A stretch of DNA of 64,000 nt from the NCBI GenBank assembly GCA_025738555.1, contig JAOVFP010000006.1, positions 5,580,001 to 5,644,000 of the forward strand. The letters run 5' to 3'. Origin of the DNA: Cyathus striatus. Its lineage: Eukaryota; Basidiomycota; Agaricomycetes; Agaricales; Nidulariaceae. Below the pieces are notes generated by a model. It made no database searches. It was given only the letters and a program-made list of their open reading frames with translations, and had not been told where the DNA came from. Below, piece by piece: positions 54,080 through 64,000 of this stretch; position 1 is the first letter of the stretch; the number at the start of each line of letters is the position of its first letter. Position numbers and translations under genes: made by a program.

Positions 54080-54943
54080 GTTTTAGGTTGAAGGGATGAG
54101 GGAAAGGAAGGGGAAAGTAATGTATCAGATAAGATGGTCTCATCGACCGGCCGTCTTCTATTTAACTGCCCCTGCCAGCACTGCACCACTGCGCAACATC
54201 GGGTTTAGCTGACTGTAAACCGAATACTCCGGTGATAGTTATCTGATAAGCCTACCCTGTCCCTTCTTCGAAGTTAGATAATTGAAATGACGCCCTGATT
54301 TTAAATTCGGATACGATGACTGCGGTATACTGTAAGACATGGTAAGACTGTTGGATGGTTATCAGTGGTAAAAATATAATCTTACTCATTTCTATTTTAT
54401 GTACGCGCGGCTTCGACATAGCGCCTGTTGCAAGCTGGAGTATGTACGGACCTGTTGTAACCGTTGCGCGCTAGCAAATGTATTTTGTAAAAGACATTAT
54501 CAAATACCTACAGATCCGAGATATTAGGTAAGTGTGTGACGACATTCCGCGCTTGCGCTTGAGCCAATTGAGCACTATCCTAGCGGCATCGTCTACAGCC
54601 GTCATACTTAGTCACTACACTATGTATAGAGTTCAGAATGTGAAGAATATACTCCTTCCTTTCAAATGATCACAGATACCCCCATCTAATAATCCTTCAT
54701 CCGCTTCAATGCGCAGTCCGCACGTCCTCCTTGCTGGGAGCCGGTCGACGGGCTGAGGATGACCCATGGAACGGATTCGCTGATTTTAGAGACGGACTAA
54801 CGGGTATTTGTGGGCGCTATCCTTGACGTACTTCGCAAACTGAGATGTAGGGAAGAGATGGGGAAAGAGTGTGAAAGAGAAGGGATATAACTTGTGTATA
54901 CTATTACACTTTCGGTATGTGACTTCACATGAGATTATTTGAA
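54080..54943. other. Intergenic, no gene recognised
   Basis: Upstream side of the flavoprotein gene and 3' side of the coiled-coil gene. No motif-bearing frame. Confidence 0.4.
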
Positions 54944-55540
54944 TTACTGGATTATGACTGGATTAAACGATATTGGTCCCGTTTCAATTGACTGGTCGTC
55001 GCTTTCCCCGTTTACCTCGTCATCACTCCCCGAAATTTCCTCCTCCAAACATGCAACCCTACACTCAAGCTCTTTAACCAACTTCTCCAAGGCACCAACC
55101 CGCTTCCTCAGCTTACGTATTTCCTCGCTCTCAAGGGCAGTCAATTTATCTGCTAACTCGTCATCCTTGTTGTCTACGTCTGGCCCTTCGGGTTGTCGGA
55201 CATGCTGTTTGGATTCACCTTCGGCGTCGGAATTTTCGACCTTCACTTTGACTTCCGAGGTGTTCGGCTCTCCAGCAGGCTTAGATTTGTTTTTCTTGCG
55301 GAGAAATACATCGAAATCCTGACTACTATCGGATTTATTACCGGCGTTTGGACAACAGCTACGCATGTATTGTTTTCTGCGGAGATATGCCCCTAAATCC
55401 TCACTGCTATCGGTGTCATTACCATCGTTGGAACGACGCCGCAAGTAATCCACAAATCGTTTTGCGCTTCGTTGATCATTCTCCTTAGGAGGGAGAATAT
55501 ACCGGTCGACGGAGGGGTGGAGGAAGAGGCGCTGTTCCAT
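54944..55540 (-). CDS. Acidic coiled-coil protein, 198 aa
   Basis: A single-exon frame starting MEQRLFLHPSVDRYILPPKE. It contains a degenerate repeat: NDTDSSEDLGAYLRRKQ and NKSDSSQDFDVFLRKKN, with a related FVDYLRRR before them. The C-terminal third has clear heptads (KLRKRVGALEKLVKELECRV, ACLEEEISG), then an acidic tail. No signal peptide or membrane segment. Family not recognised. The opposite strand is also open over part of this region but has no motif structure. A real gene is likely because of the heptads and repeat, but no splice or homolog evidence exists. Confidence 0.6.
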   Translation of the reverse strand: MEQRLFLHPSVDRYILPPKENDQRSAKRFVDYLRRRSNDGNDTDSSEDLGAYLRRKQYMRSCCPNAGNKSDSSQDFDVFLRKKNKSKPAGEPNTSEVKVKVENSDAEGESKQHVRQPEGPDVDNKDDELADKLTALESEEIRKLRKRVGALEKLVKELECRVACLEEEISGSDDEVNGESDDQSIETGPISFNPVIIQ

Positions 55541-56220
55541 GTCTGTCGGATATAGATGGTGGATAGGTTGATGAGGAAATGGGAAGAGAAGGCAAATTTT
55601 ATAGATGTATTATTGAATGGGATTGAATAAATTGAATTCGTGAGTCATAAATGGTAAATTTTATGGCTCACTGCCATAAAATGTATATAGTTCAGAAACC
55701 CATGATTAGTCACCATGTAACAGTTTAACGTTTATGTCTGACAGAACCTCTGAATCGTTATATTGCGGCATTCAATGCAAATTCAATGGATCATTCGGGT
55801 AGTGTCACATACGGGCGTTATTGTGATCTTAATGTAAAATTGCTGCGTTGGAGAGGTGCACGAGAGATGGGGGTAGAGGGAGTCTGCGGGAGGTGATGCA
55901 TTGATGGGTGAAAAGAAAGAGTGAACGCGAATTTGACGCGAATAACACGTTGACCTCAGATTATGTAACATTATCTTCTAAGATAAGAGTCATGCGACTT
56001 TGTTATCAATCCTTGGCTTCCTAGCTAAAAGATTCAAGAAAGAGTCGGAGTAGCTGTATATTCGCTTTTTGACAATATATATAATGTTCATTTTATTTAT
56101 AGGTGATCCTCGTGCGACGTGTTCGTCCGTTACCGACCGGCGACAGGTTTTATAAATGGGCATCTGGTTTCGACGCTTCTGATCTCTTATCGCAGCTCTT
56201 CCATCTTCAAATTGAAAAAA
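55541..56220. other. Intergenic between divergent genes
   Basis: Shared upstream region of the coiled-coil and F-box genes. A TATA-like run (AATATATATAATG) lies near 56075. No gene. Confidence 0.4.
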
Positions 56221-57954
56221 ATGGTGGCGAACGAAGAGTTCATATTGTACGTCCTCACATTTCTTCTTCGTAGCTTTTAGAAAGCTTATTCTGTTTATTT
56301 GAGCAGTGCACCGCGTGAAATGTGCGAGTCGTGCGGAAATCCCAGTGGTCCCGAGCTGTATAGCCCTAATCTTAAAGATTCCTTTGATGAAGTCAGAAAC
56401 AATGCGAGTCCCGCTGATAATGTCGAACGCGAATCATTGCTGGATACAATCTCTCAGGCGGAGATCCAAGTTGTGTACTTGGATGAGGAGATATCCCGCC
56501 TTGAACGCACTATCGCAGCGATCGAACAACGCAGAGAAAGGGTTTTCTCATATATATCAAACAAAAAGAGTCTTCTATCGCCCATACGATGTCTTCCGGA
56601 TCATATATTGCAAGAAATATTTATTCAGAGCCAGGCTGACTATCGCGAAGACAAGGATTATCGAGAAAAGGGATTCGTTGCTATCGGTCGCTTGGGCACA
56701 AAAGCATCAGCTGTACAGACAATTACCCAAGTTTGTTTCTACTGGCGATCTGCTGCAATGTCAATGGCTGCACTATGGTCATTTATTTTGGTGGAAAACG
56801 AAGACGACGATCCTTGGCCCGACACAGCCAATATTGAAGTCAGTATGACTATAGAGAATTGTTTACAGCGGTCCAGACAGGCACCGCTATGCATTGATTT
56901 CTCCGAGTTATGTGAAATATATCATTTCAACCAAAGTACCTTGCAGCAACTGTCAGGATCAACCGATAGGTGGGACACCGTTAAACTACCATGGCCGCTT
57001 CTTGAGAACATAGTCGGTAGTCCCGAACATTCTGGTTCATTCCCATCCCTACGATCAATATCAATATACCATCATCCATTCAAAGATGACGCTACGATTA
57101 CTTTTAATGCAGCTCCCAAGCTCACTCGATTTGAGATATATAATATTTTGGATCCTTTAGAGAAATTTCCAGACTGTCCATGGACACAAATTACACATTT
57201 AACATCTATCGGAGCGAGCTTCCAGGACCTCCGTGATTTTCTCAGCCCTCTCTCCAACCTTGTCTCCCTTACATGTGGAGGTGACATTTACGAAACATCC
57301 AGAAGTGTTACACTCCCCGGGATTCACCATTTAAAGGCTTGTCGTGAATATGGCGTATATTGGCTTTATGAAATTACTGCGCCCAACTTAAAAGTGCTGG
57401 AGCTGGAATGTGATGACTATTATAAGGATGAATGGCTGCCTTCCGGTTTACTGCAATTTTTAGAACGTTCAGCATGTGCATTAGAAGAGCTGCATCTTAC
57501 TGCCATTCCTTTGAATAAACAGTGGCTTTCTGCAGGACTTGCAAAAGTGAAACGGCTATATATCCATTCTCCAATGGCGGTATACTCCTCGGATCTTCTG
57601 TTAGTAATAAGCATACTTGAAGCTATAGATCCTGTCTTCCCGAATCTAGAAACACTTTATTTGCACATACCGCGTCGCGTAAAGAATGACGTGAAAAGGA
57701 TCCTTTCTATATTGAAGCGTCGGGTCTCACGTCTTCCAGAGACTGGTACAGCAAGCACAGATGCAATATGTCATCTTAAATCTGTGGTTGTTGAATTTGA
57801 TAAGAAATTAAGACCAGATCAATTGAAACTCTTCAACGATTTTAGTCTCTCGGATGAAGTACGCCAGGCAGGAATGAAGATTATAATTAAGCATAATACT
57901 GAATCCCTCAGAAACCCAAACACTTACTTTGGTCTCATAGATATGAATTATTAA
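56221..57954 (+). CDS. F-box-like protein, two exons, 557 aa
   Basis: Exon 1 is 56221..56246 (MVANEEFI), the 60-nt intron 56247..56306 runs GTACGT..GAGCAG, and exon 2 is 56307..57954. Joined 1674 nt, open. After CESCGNP and a coiled-coil segment (ISQAEIQVVYLDEEISRLER, TIAAIEQRRERV) comes the F-box-like motif LLSPIRCLPDHILQEIFIQS and ITQVCFYWRSAAMSMAALWS, then leucine-rich irregular repeats to the end (SLRSISIYH, LEKFPDCPWTQITHL, SNLVSLTCGG, ALEELHL). It is the common Agaricomycete F-box architecture and belongs to another clade than the 8-31 kb copies. Presumed SCF adaptor; the substrate is unknown. It lies directly upstream of a family-A gene in the same orientation. Confidence 0.85.
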
Positions 57955-58393
57955 GCACCCTTTCCCTCTCATGCCAGTGATGCACTGTGGGAAATTCGTG
58001 TCTTAGTTGTATCATGATATCGTATATTGAGAGCCATGTAATTAGCTGAAAATCGTACGGCCCTAATAGTACGGGTAAGTTGGTTTCTTACATGTGGAAA
58101 TAGAAGACTGCCAGAAACAATTCGATAGAGAGCATCAGCGTTTCGCCATCAGCAGCTCAACATTGCATAACGTGCCAGCGAGGGATAAGTGACCGAGAGA
58201 CCTAATTCAATAATGTTCAAGAATTAAAACAATATGATTCATACAGTCAGAGGAGCTGATTCAAGAAAGTTGTGAGTTGTAATGAGTCATGTGTCCAATC
58301 ACTTTGTCACACAGTGTTACAGAGTCAGAATAGGTTGTTAAATTTACATTTCGTATCGTGAAACATTCCTACTCTATTCACTTTTCCCTGCCC
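57955..58393. other. Intergenic, no gene recognised
   Basis: Promoter side of the family-A paralog. No feature supported. Confidence 0.4.
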
Positions 58394-60388
58394 ATGAGCA
58401 AACAGCGGAATACACGTTCATCCATGTCTACCTCGAAGTCTCCCCCTCGCCGACGATCGAGTCGAGCCACGCCTATTTTCTCTCCCACTTATGTAACTCG
58501 ATCAGCACATACCAAACATCTAGATCAACACTTCGACGACATTAGCTTGCGTCATCCCTGCGAATTGGATCCGATCTATCCAGAGAAGAGCTCACAATCC
58601 GACCTCATTCCCATCCTTCAACAACAAGCCTTTAGCATTCCTCCCGCACGACCTAATCCAAAAGAGCCTTTTACGCAAATCACGCTCGTAGATGGAACAA
58701 AGGTGGCAATACCAACGGGATATAGAATCCCGTTGATGTTCTGCGCAAAGTTTCTATGGGAGAGAGTAGGACTTTCACTTTCCTCCAGCAAACCCATGTC
58801 TTCATATGCGGAGTGGGAGAACTCTAAATTCGAACTACTCAACCTCTCTCGACTTTGTTGTTTTTTTTTGGATAATGCAATGAATGCGATGAAGAAGAAA
58901 AGAGAAGGCAAGTTGACTTCCCGATGGAGGTGCCCAATGTTCGATCGTGTTTTGACCAGATATTGGTGGGGATGGATGATTAATAGCGAGCAATTTATTC
59001 GTGAGTTTTGGATGGAGTTTAAGGAGGAGGAATATGAAATTGACGTACTTAAACGTGGTGGGTCCTCCTTGTCGACTAAGTTCTTTCGATTTAGTTTTAC
59101 TTACTTTAACGATAGACTGGAGCACCATGACACTCACGGGCCACAACGGGTTCTATCTCACCTCATCTGAGATTTCGAATGGTATCACTGCCAAGCAATT
59201 TATGGCTGGACTGTCTCCTGTTCCCTCATCTCTACCAGAATCAATGGATATCGTATATACGTGGGATAATGAAGCATATACGCGAGCAAATGCGTTTGAT
59301 GAAACACATGCAACTCATAGTCATAATTCAGATGATTCGCATAGTAGTTCCCCAAGCGAGAATGGGTATAGGAAACAAGAAGAATGGGAGGGGTTGAATA
59401 TTTGGGTCTCTCTAAGAGAAAAAGTATCGATAATGACGCACGAGTTGAGGAGGACTTTGAAGAAGAAGACGAATATAGCAAAGTCTTGGGTCGTACTAAG
59501 AGAATAATGATCGATAATGATCCACAGTTTGAGGAAGACTGTGAACAGGAAGAAGAAGAACAGGGTGATAGCCCTGAAGATGAATACGACGAATTGCTAC
59601 CGTCAAGTACACATGTATCCTCACCTGTCACTCCTCTCTCTACACCAGAATCGTCTCCCAATCGTCCGCCAAATTCGTCGCCGATGTCTCCATCGACCAC
59701 TGAATTGAATAACCGTCCGCTTCCATTTAATTCTGTCGGCGAGGCGATGTCACCTTCAAGTAGTACTAAAAATGTTAAAGATTCTTATATGACAAGTGAT
59801 ATAGTCATCCAATCTGAAAATTTGGCTGCGACAAATGAAAATACAGTGATCCTGCGTAATACTTTCCGTGATAGACATACTAGTCCATCTGTCATGGAGC
59901 AAGTTGTTTCATCGGAAAATACATGTGCCACGGGACAAGAAGTCGTAACTCAAGTTTTGAATGTCGTGCCGGATATTCTCAACCAACTACGTTTTCTCCA
60001 CGGCGTTGCAATGTCGGAAACGTTAACTCCCGATTCAACTTCACAGCAACCAAAGGCACTTTCGGTGCTCATAGAACAAATCCATAATTTAAAGAATGAG
60101 ATAGAACATAACAGAAAAGAACTAAAACTCAGCAGGGAAGAATATGGAGACGCAATTCGACGCATAGAAGAGTTGGAAGAACGTTTGGGAGATTATCAGA
60201 AATCAAGCAATGCGAAATCTAATTCTGATCCAGTATCTCACATAGAGCAAACTGTAGACCATGCCACAACTTCGAGAGAATTAACCATAGGTGAAGGTGA
60301 GAGTACATCGTTGCACATCAAATTTCGAAGAAAAGAACTGAAACTGAGGGCTATGGGTGAGTGGTGTCAGGCGGATGAGACTAGATAG
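58394..60388 (+). pseudogene. Family-A paralog with one frameshift
   Basis: Exon 1 is 58394..59057, the 58-nt intron 59058..59115 (GTGGGT..GATAG), and exon 2 is 59116..60388. The N-domain matches the gene at 9014..12143: YPEKSSQSDLIPILQQQAF, TGYRIPLMFCAKFLWERVG, MFDRVLTRYWWGWMI, EFWMEFKEEEYEIDVL, and DWSTMTLTGHNGFYL across the identical phase-1 intron. In a G-rich run at 59385-59393 one base is missing: the frame RKQEEWEG breaks and continues as VEYLGLSKRKSIDNDARVEE. The C-terminal part has EVVTQVLNVVPDILNQL and a strong coiled coil (NLKNEIEHNRKELKLSREEY). It is about 370 residues shorter than the other paralog in the low-complexity middle. Broken gene or sequence error. Confidence 0.82.
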
Positions 60389-60437
60389 TAGAAAATGACG
60401 ATGTAATTTGAAGTATTACTTAGTGAAGGTTAACTTT

Positions 60438-61279
60438 TAGTGTTCCCGGACTGGATCGAAATATGGTTTTATATTGAGTTCGTTGAAGCGGACTGGACGA
60501 ACTCAAATGTGGGAATAAGCCCGCTTGAGTTCGACTTCGTATGTACACCTCAGACAAGGGTGGATCGGATCGCTGTAAATATGGTACAACCCGATTTACT
60601 TAACAATTAGAATAGTTATTAAAATATGTTATCTGACCGATGTGTGGGCAAATCTAGAATATGTGCAAGAATAGGAAAACTGACTGATCCATGCACAATA
60701 TTTTCAATAAGATCTGTGACCCCATCCATTCCTAGGCCAATCGGAAAATTTTCGGAGGCTCGGTTCACGTTGCACAGGTAAAATCGGCACGAAATAATTG
60801 GAACAATAAGCAGATGTATTACCCAATTTAGAATTTTCTAATGCATCTGACACATTACATATTTTATGGCATATTCTAATTGTTACAAAAATCGGGATGT
60901 ACCATATTTACATGAACCCGATTTAGGCCTGTCTGAGGTGGTACGGACTGGCCACGGACGGACTGCGTTGATGTCGGTATTAACGGTGATATCTAGCTGT
61001 AGCCAATGAGAAAAAGAGTAGAAACCGAGCAAGTAGCTGACGCCAGCGTGATCTCGGATAGTACTTAGACGGTTCGGCTTTCGGACCATTGAACGCGTCG
61101 CGCTGCATCACGTGTAGTTATGACACAATATCAACAGATTCTGATGGGTCCGTCCGTCCAGGACCGTCCAGACTTCGGAGTCCGCGATCAGTTCGTTCTT
61201 GCGGACCCCAACGGACTAACGCAAAAGCAGACTGGACCGATCTCAGTCCGCTTTCAGTTCAGTCCGTGCGGCAACACTA
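60438..61279. mobile_element. Candidate non-autonomous hAT-like element carrying a nested MITE
   Basis: The left end TAGTGTTCCCGGACTGG and right end (inverted) TAGTGTTGCCGCACGGACTG share the TAGTGTT start seen in the 23127 element. GGACTG, CGGACTGGAC and their inverse AGTCCG recur inside both ends. Without the nested MITE (60546..60940) it would be about 444 bp. No target duplication was found, so the boundaries are tentative. Confidence 0.5.
60546..60940. mobile_element. 395-bp MITE, copy 2, inverted relative to 7702..8096
   Basis: Same length and same CACCTCAGACA ends as copy 1, reversed. GTA flanks both sides (60543-60545, 60941-60943). Only scattered substitutions separate the copies. 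It sits inside the GGACTG-repeat element, so it inserted later. Confidence 0.88.
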
Positions 61280-61493
61280 CATCTACTTACCGCCGGTAAG
61301 TAGATGAGACTGGGCACTGCGGCTCGCACCGGGTGGGGTCACGATCGTGTTGTAGCTCGTGCGTGGGCCAAAGCCATGCTAGTTTGTAATCAATGACGCA
61401 ACCCAGAGTCAGCAATGAATATCCCGGTCAAGTAGTCCAAAGCTCCAATCCTCTCGCAACAGTATCCCCTCAGTAGGTCACCACAAGGCTACC
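61280..61493. other. Short intergenic
   Basis: Promoter side of the following F-box gene; nothing recognised. Confidence 0.35.
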
Positions 61494-62524
61494 ATGCGTC
61501 TCCTCAGTTCCTTCCCGGCTGAACTTTTATATGAAATAGTAAAGCACGTAAGTCGATGTATTCAACGTGATCCTCAACATTGGTTGTCTACCCAACCCTG
61601 AATTACCAGACGTCTACCTCGTCGCTCCCAAATATGAGGCTAGTTTGCAAAATCCTCAATGAAGTCATTGTACCGCGCATGTTTAGTCATGCGCGTATTC
61701 AATATTCCTGTGGCTTGGACAAATTTCTAGAGATTCTTCATGCGTTTGCTATTGGAGAACACCCTTGCGTAACATATGCAAAGACGCTCATAATCCAGGA
61801 TTTAGGTCCTGAACCCAACCCTTTCGAGGAAGAGGAGGATATCAACATGTACGACGTGGAGGTCTTAGAACCTTATAATGCTCGATTAGAATCCATACAG
61901 ACATGGCTTAAGCTCGCTCTACCAAACTGTCGAAAAGTAAATACTGTTCTGTGTGTACATTTTCTTAGAACACTGCTCGTCCCGCTGACTGTATACTTAA
62001 TAAAGATGGCTTAACTCCTGCAGTTCAACCATTGAATGGAGCCAAGGCAGCGTACTATTCGGACTCACGAACATGGCCTCTTTGACATCATTTACACTAT
62101 ATGCCCCGCTGCGTTTAGGATGTTCACTCTCGCTTTCTTCACTGCCTCCTCTTCAAATACTCAAAATAGAGGCAGCCCTTACTATCCAATTGATGGGTAC
62201 AACCGGGGAATTTGTGGCTTGCAAGATCTGTTAGCAAAGTCCTCCGAAACGCTTCGCCATCTCGAGCTCGAGCTATATTGTTCACAAGACCCAGAGTCAT
62301 ACCTTTCCTCACTTATGAGGGATGCACAATCATTGAAAATAACACATCTCACATTGGCAGGATCGATGCATATTTACAAGAACATCGCTCGTCACTTCCG
62401 TTCACTTCGATCACTAGATTTAAAGCGTGTTGCTCGCTTTAATAACCATGTATCAACTGCGGGGTCTATGTGGGAGATGCTGAAAGATGAAAATATCCAC
62501 CTTCAATATATCAGGGCTACTAGA
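61494..62524 (+). pseudogene. F-box/LRR-like gene, 5' part, interrupted by a transposon
   Basis: Exon 1 is 61494..61547 (MRLLSSFPAELLYEIVKH, the F-box start), intron 61548..61609, exon 2 61610..61950 (SLPNMRLVCKILNEVIVP, RMFSHARIQYSCGLDKFLEI, LALPNCRKVNTVL), intron 61951..62023, exon 3 from 62024 (STIEWSQGSVLFGLTNMASL, LPPLQILKIEAALTIQLM). Near 62197-62235 the frame changes to the one reading LLAKSSETLRHLELELYC. Either a frameshift or an unusually short 38-nt intron (62197..62234) explains it. The frame is cut at 62525 by a repeat-rich element. The protein resumes after it at about 63804. Confidence 0.75.
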
Positions 62525-63803
62525 TTTTGACGTTGCCCGTATTTTGACGTTGCCGTGACGTTGCCAGTGAGGCAACGTCACGCAACGCCAGCAACGTCAC
62601 GGCAACGCCAGGCAACGTCACATCAGCCTGTGATCAATCACACCCTCGCTAATCAATTCTCCCGCCCTTCCCTTTGCATTTTCACACGCATATCACCATT
62701 GCCCGCCTCCCACTCATTATTTCCCACACCTCCGCTCTCACTTTTTATACTTTTATTACATTTCCCTTAATCAAAAACAGAGTCTACTATTTATAATACA
62801 ACATATTATTACCTATTTCACCAAGGATGGAACATATTACAGTAGAAGATTATTTAAAACTGTCTCTGATTCACATGTTGAATAGCTTTATCCCCTTCAT
62901 TAAATAGTGAAATATTGTTTAGTACATATATCATAATATATATTGGATAATGCAAAAATAATCGAAGAAAATGATAAAGAATTGACCTAGAAAATAAGAC
63001 AATACTTGCTCACTGTTGAGCATGATGACAAGTGTGATGTGTTGCCGCGGTGATGAGGAAGGGTACTTGATGGAGTGATAGATGGGATCAATATTGTGTA
63101 CAAATATAAATGGGAAGCGGAGGGCGCGGGAAACATTGAACCTCCAGCAATGCCAAAGGCAACGTCAAGCAACGCCAGCAACGCCACGGCAACGTCACGG
63201 CAACGCCATTCAGCAACATCACAGCAACGTCACGCAACGTCACAGCAACGCCAGGCAACGTCCGAGCAACGCCAGCAACGCCAAGCAACGTCAAATCTCG
63301 GATCGGCAACGTCAATTCTCAAATGGCAACGCCAGGCAACGTCAAAATCCTATTTTCAACAATTTCTACAACTGGTATAAAAATGAGTAGAGTCCATTTA
63401 TCTCTACCAAATATTTACTTTTATTTCTATATATCATGTATTTACAACATACAAGCTGTCTAGAGTAGAAATGTTGTGTACAAAGGAAAAAAATACTTAT
63501 TTTCAACTTATTTCACTGTGAGATTGTAAGTTATACCCTGTTATACATGGCTCATATTTCTCATTAAGTGCTAATATATATTATATGAATGTAAGGTACA
63601 TTTATCTTGTGAACTCCTACTAATTTATTGTATTTATTACTAACTAAGCGTGTACACAAGTGGGGCTCGAACACAAGACCTCAGCAAGCAACGCCACTGC
63701 AACGCCAAGCAACGCCAAAATTAAATCGGCAACGCCAGGCAACGTCAATGCAACGCCCGGCAACGTCAATTTGGGCAACGTCAAAAACCGGGCAACGTCA
63801 AAA
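62525..63803. mobile_element. 1.3-kb element(s) with GCAACGYCA repeats, inserted in the F-box gene
   Basis: Left TTTTGACGTTGCCCG, right inverse TTTTGACGTTGCCCGG. GGCAACGTCA or GGCAACGCCA recurs several times after the left end, densely at 63140-63345, and again at 63685-63803. The middle cluster also ends in GGCAACGTCAAAA (to about 63343), a second potential right terminus, so two nested or fused copies are possible. 62620-63060 and 63350-63680 are AT-rich without genes. No clear target duplication. Confidence 0.65.
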
Positions 63804-64000
63804 TCTGTAGGCCCAATATATCACCCATATTGAGCCAACGCAAAGCTTGGTACAGTATTTCCGATCTTATACCGGTCTCAAATCACTTCATTTCAAAGAG
63901 GGTCCCTACGGCATCTTAGATGAACAATCTAAACTGCTCACACTTGAAGACTACTTGGATGCTCTAAGTAGTCATGCGAGTTCACTGAGAAACCTCACGA
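63804..64000 (+). pseudogene. F-box/LRR-like gene, continuation (runs off the window)
   Basis: From about 63812 an open frame reads QYITHIEPTQSLVQYFRS, then LKSLHFKEGPYGILDEQSKL and LTLEDYLDALSSHASSLRNL, the expected leucine-rich continuation of the gene started at 61494. It remains open at the window edge. Confidence 0.7.

Overview
The window looks like nuclear DNA of a mushroom-forming basidiomycete (Agaricomycetes). Introns are short (about 46 to 94 nt) with GT-AG ends and CTNAC-type branch points. Genes are monocistronic on both strands. Several families are typical of Agaricomycetes: F-box-like proteins, a DUF6533 seven-helix protein, a second family of unnamed seven-helix proteins, and a multi-intron S53 sedolisin. 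No rRNA, tRNA, CRISPR array or bacterial-type operon was recognised. All exon models were built by hand from splice sites, reading phase and comparison between paralogs inside the window.

Layout. 0-7 kb: an edge-truncated copy of a small glycine-rich gene, a 122-bp MITE, and a 5.5-kb Ty1/copia element (minus strand) with both LTRs and a perfect 5-bp target duplication. 7-22 kb: three diverged copies of a convergent cassette, an F-box gene facing a large coiled-coil gene of unknown family ('family A'). Only one F-box copy and one family-A copy are intact. A complete 141-aa glycine-rich gene lies between copies 2 and 3. 23-34 kb: a run of non-autonomous DNA transposons around a small five-exon gene, a nine-exon DUF6533 gene, and an F-box gene broken by an inversion and by a transposon. 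35-38 kb: a 13-exon sedolisin with a one-base deletion. 38-46 kb: GC-rich degenerate repeats, a Tourist-like MITE, a decayed coding region, and a roughly 3.9-kb repeat element carrying a 67-bp satellite of about 28 units. 46-52 kb: two inverted paralogous seven-helix genes. 52-56 kb: a ten-exon AIF/FSP1-type flavoprotein and a small acidic coiled-coil protein. 56-60.4 kb: a second F-box plus family-A pair, this time in tandem. 60.4-64 kb: nested DNA transposons and another F-box gene split by a repeat-rich element and running off the window.

Reading it together. This is a fast-turnover accessory region. F-box genes, presumed SCF substrate adaptors, are repeatedly duplicated, and family-A genes accompany them at two independent places. 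That recurring pairing is the best candidate here for an undescribed functional unit. The non-autonomous transposons share a design: short terminal inverted repeats plus a family-specific short motif repeated just inside both ends. C-to-T decay at CpG explains much of the sequence variation in the satellite, all of the LTR differences are transitions, and one nonsense codon in the copia element fits the same process.
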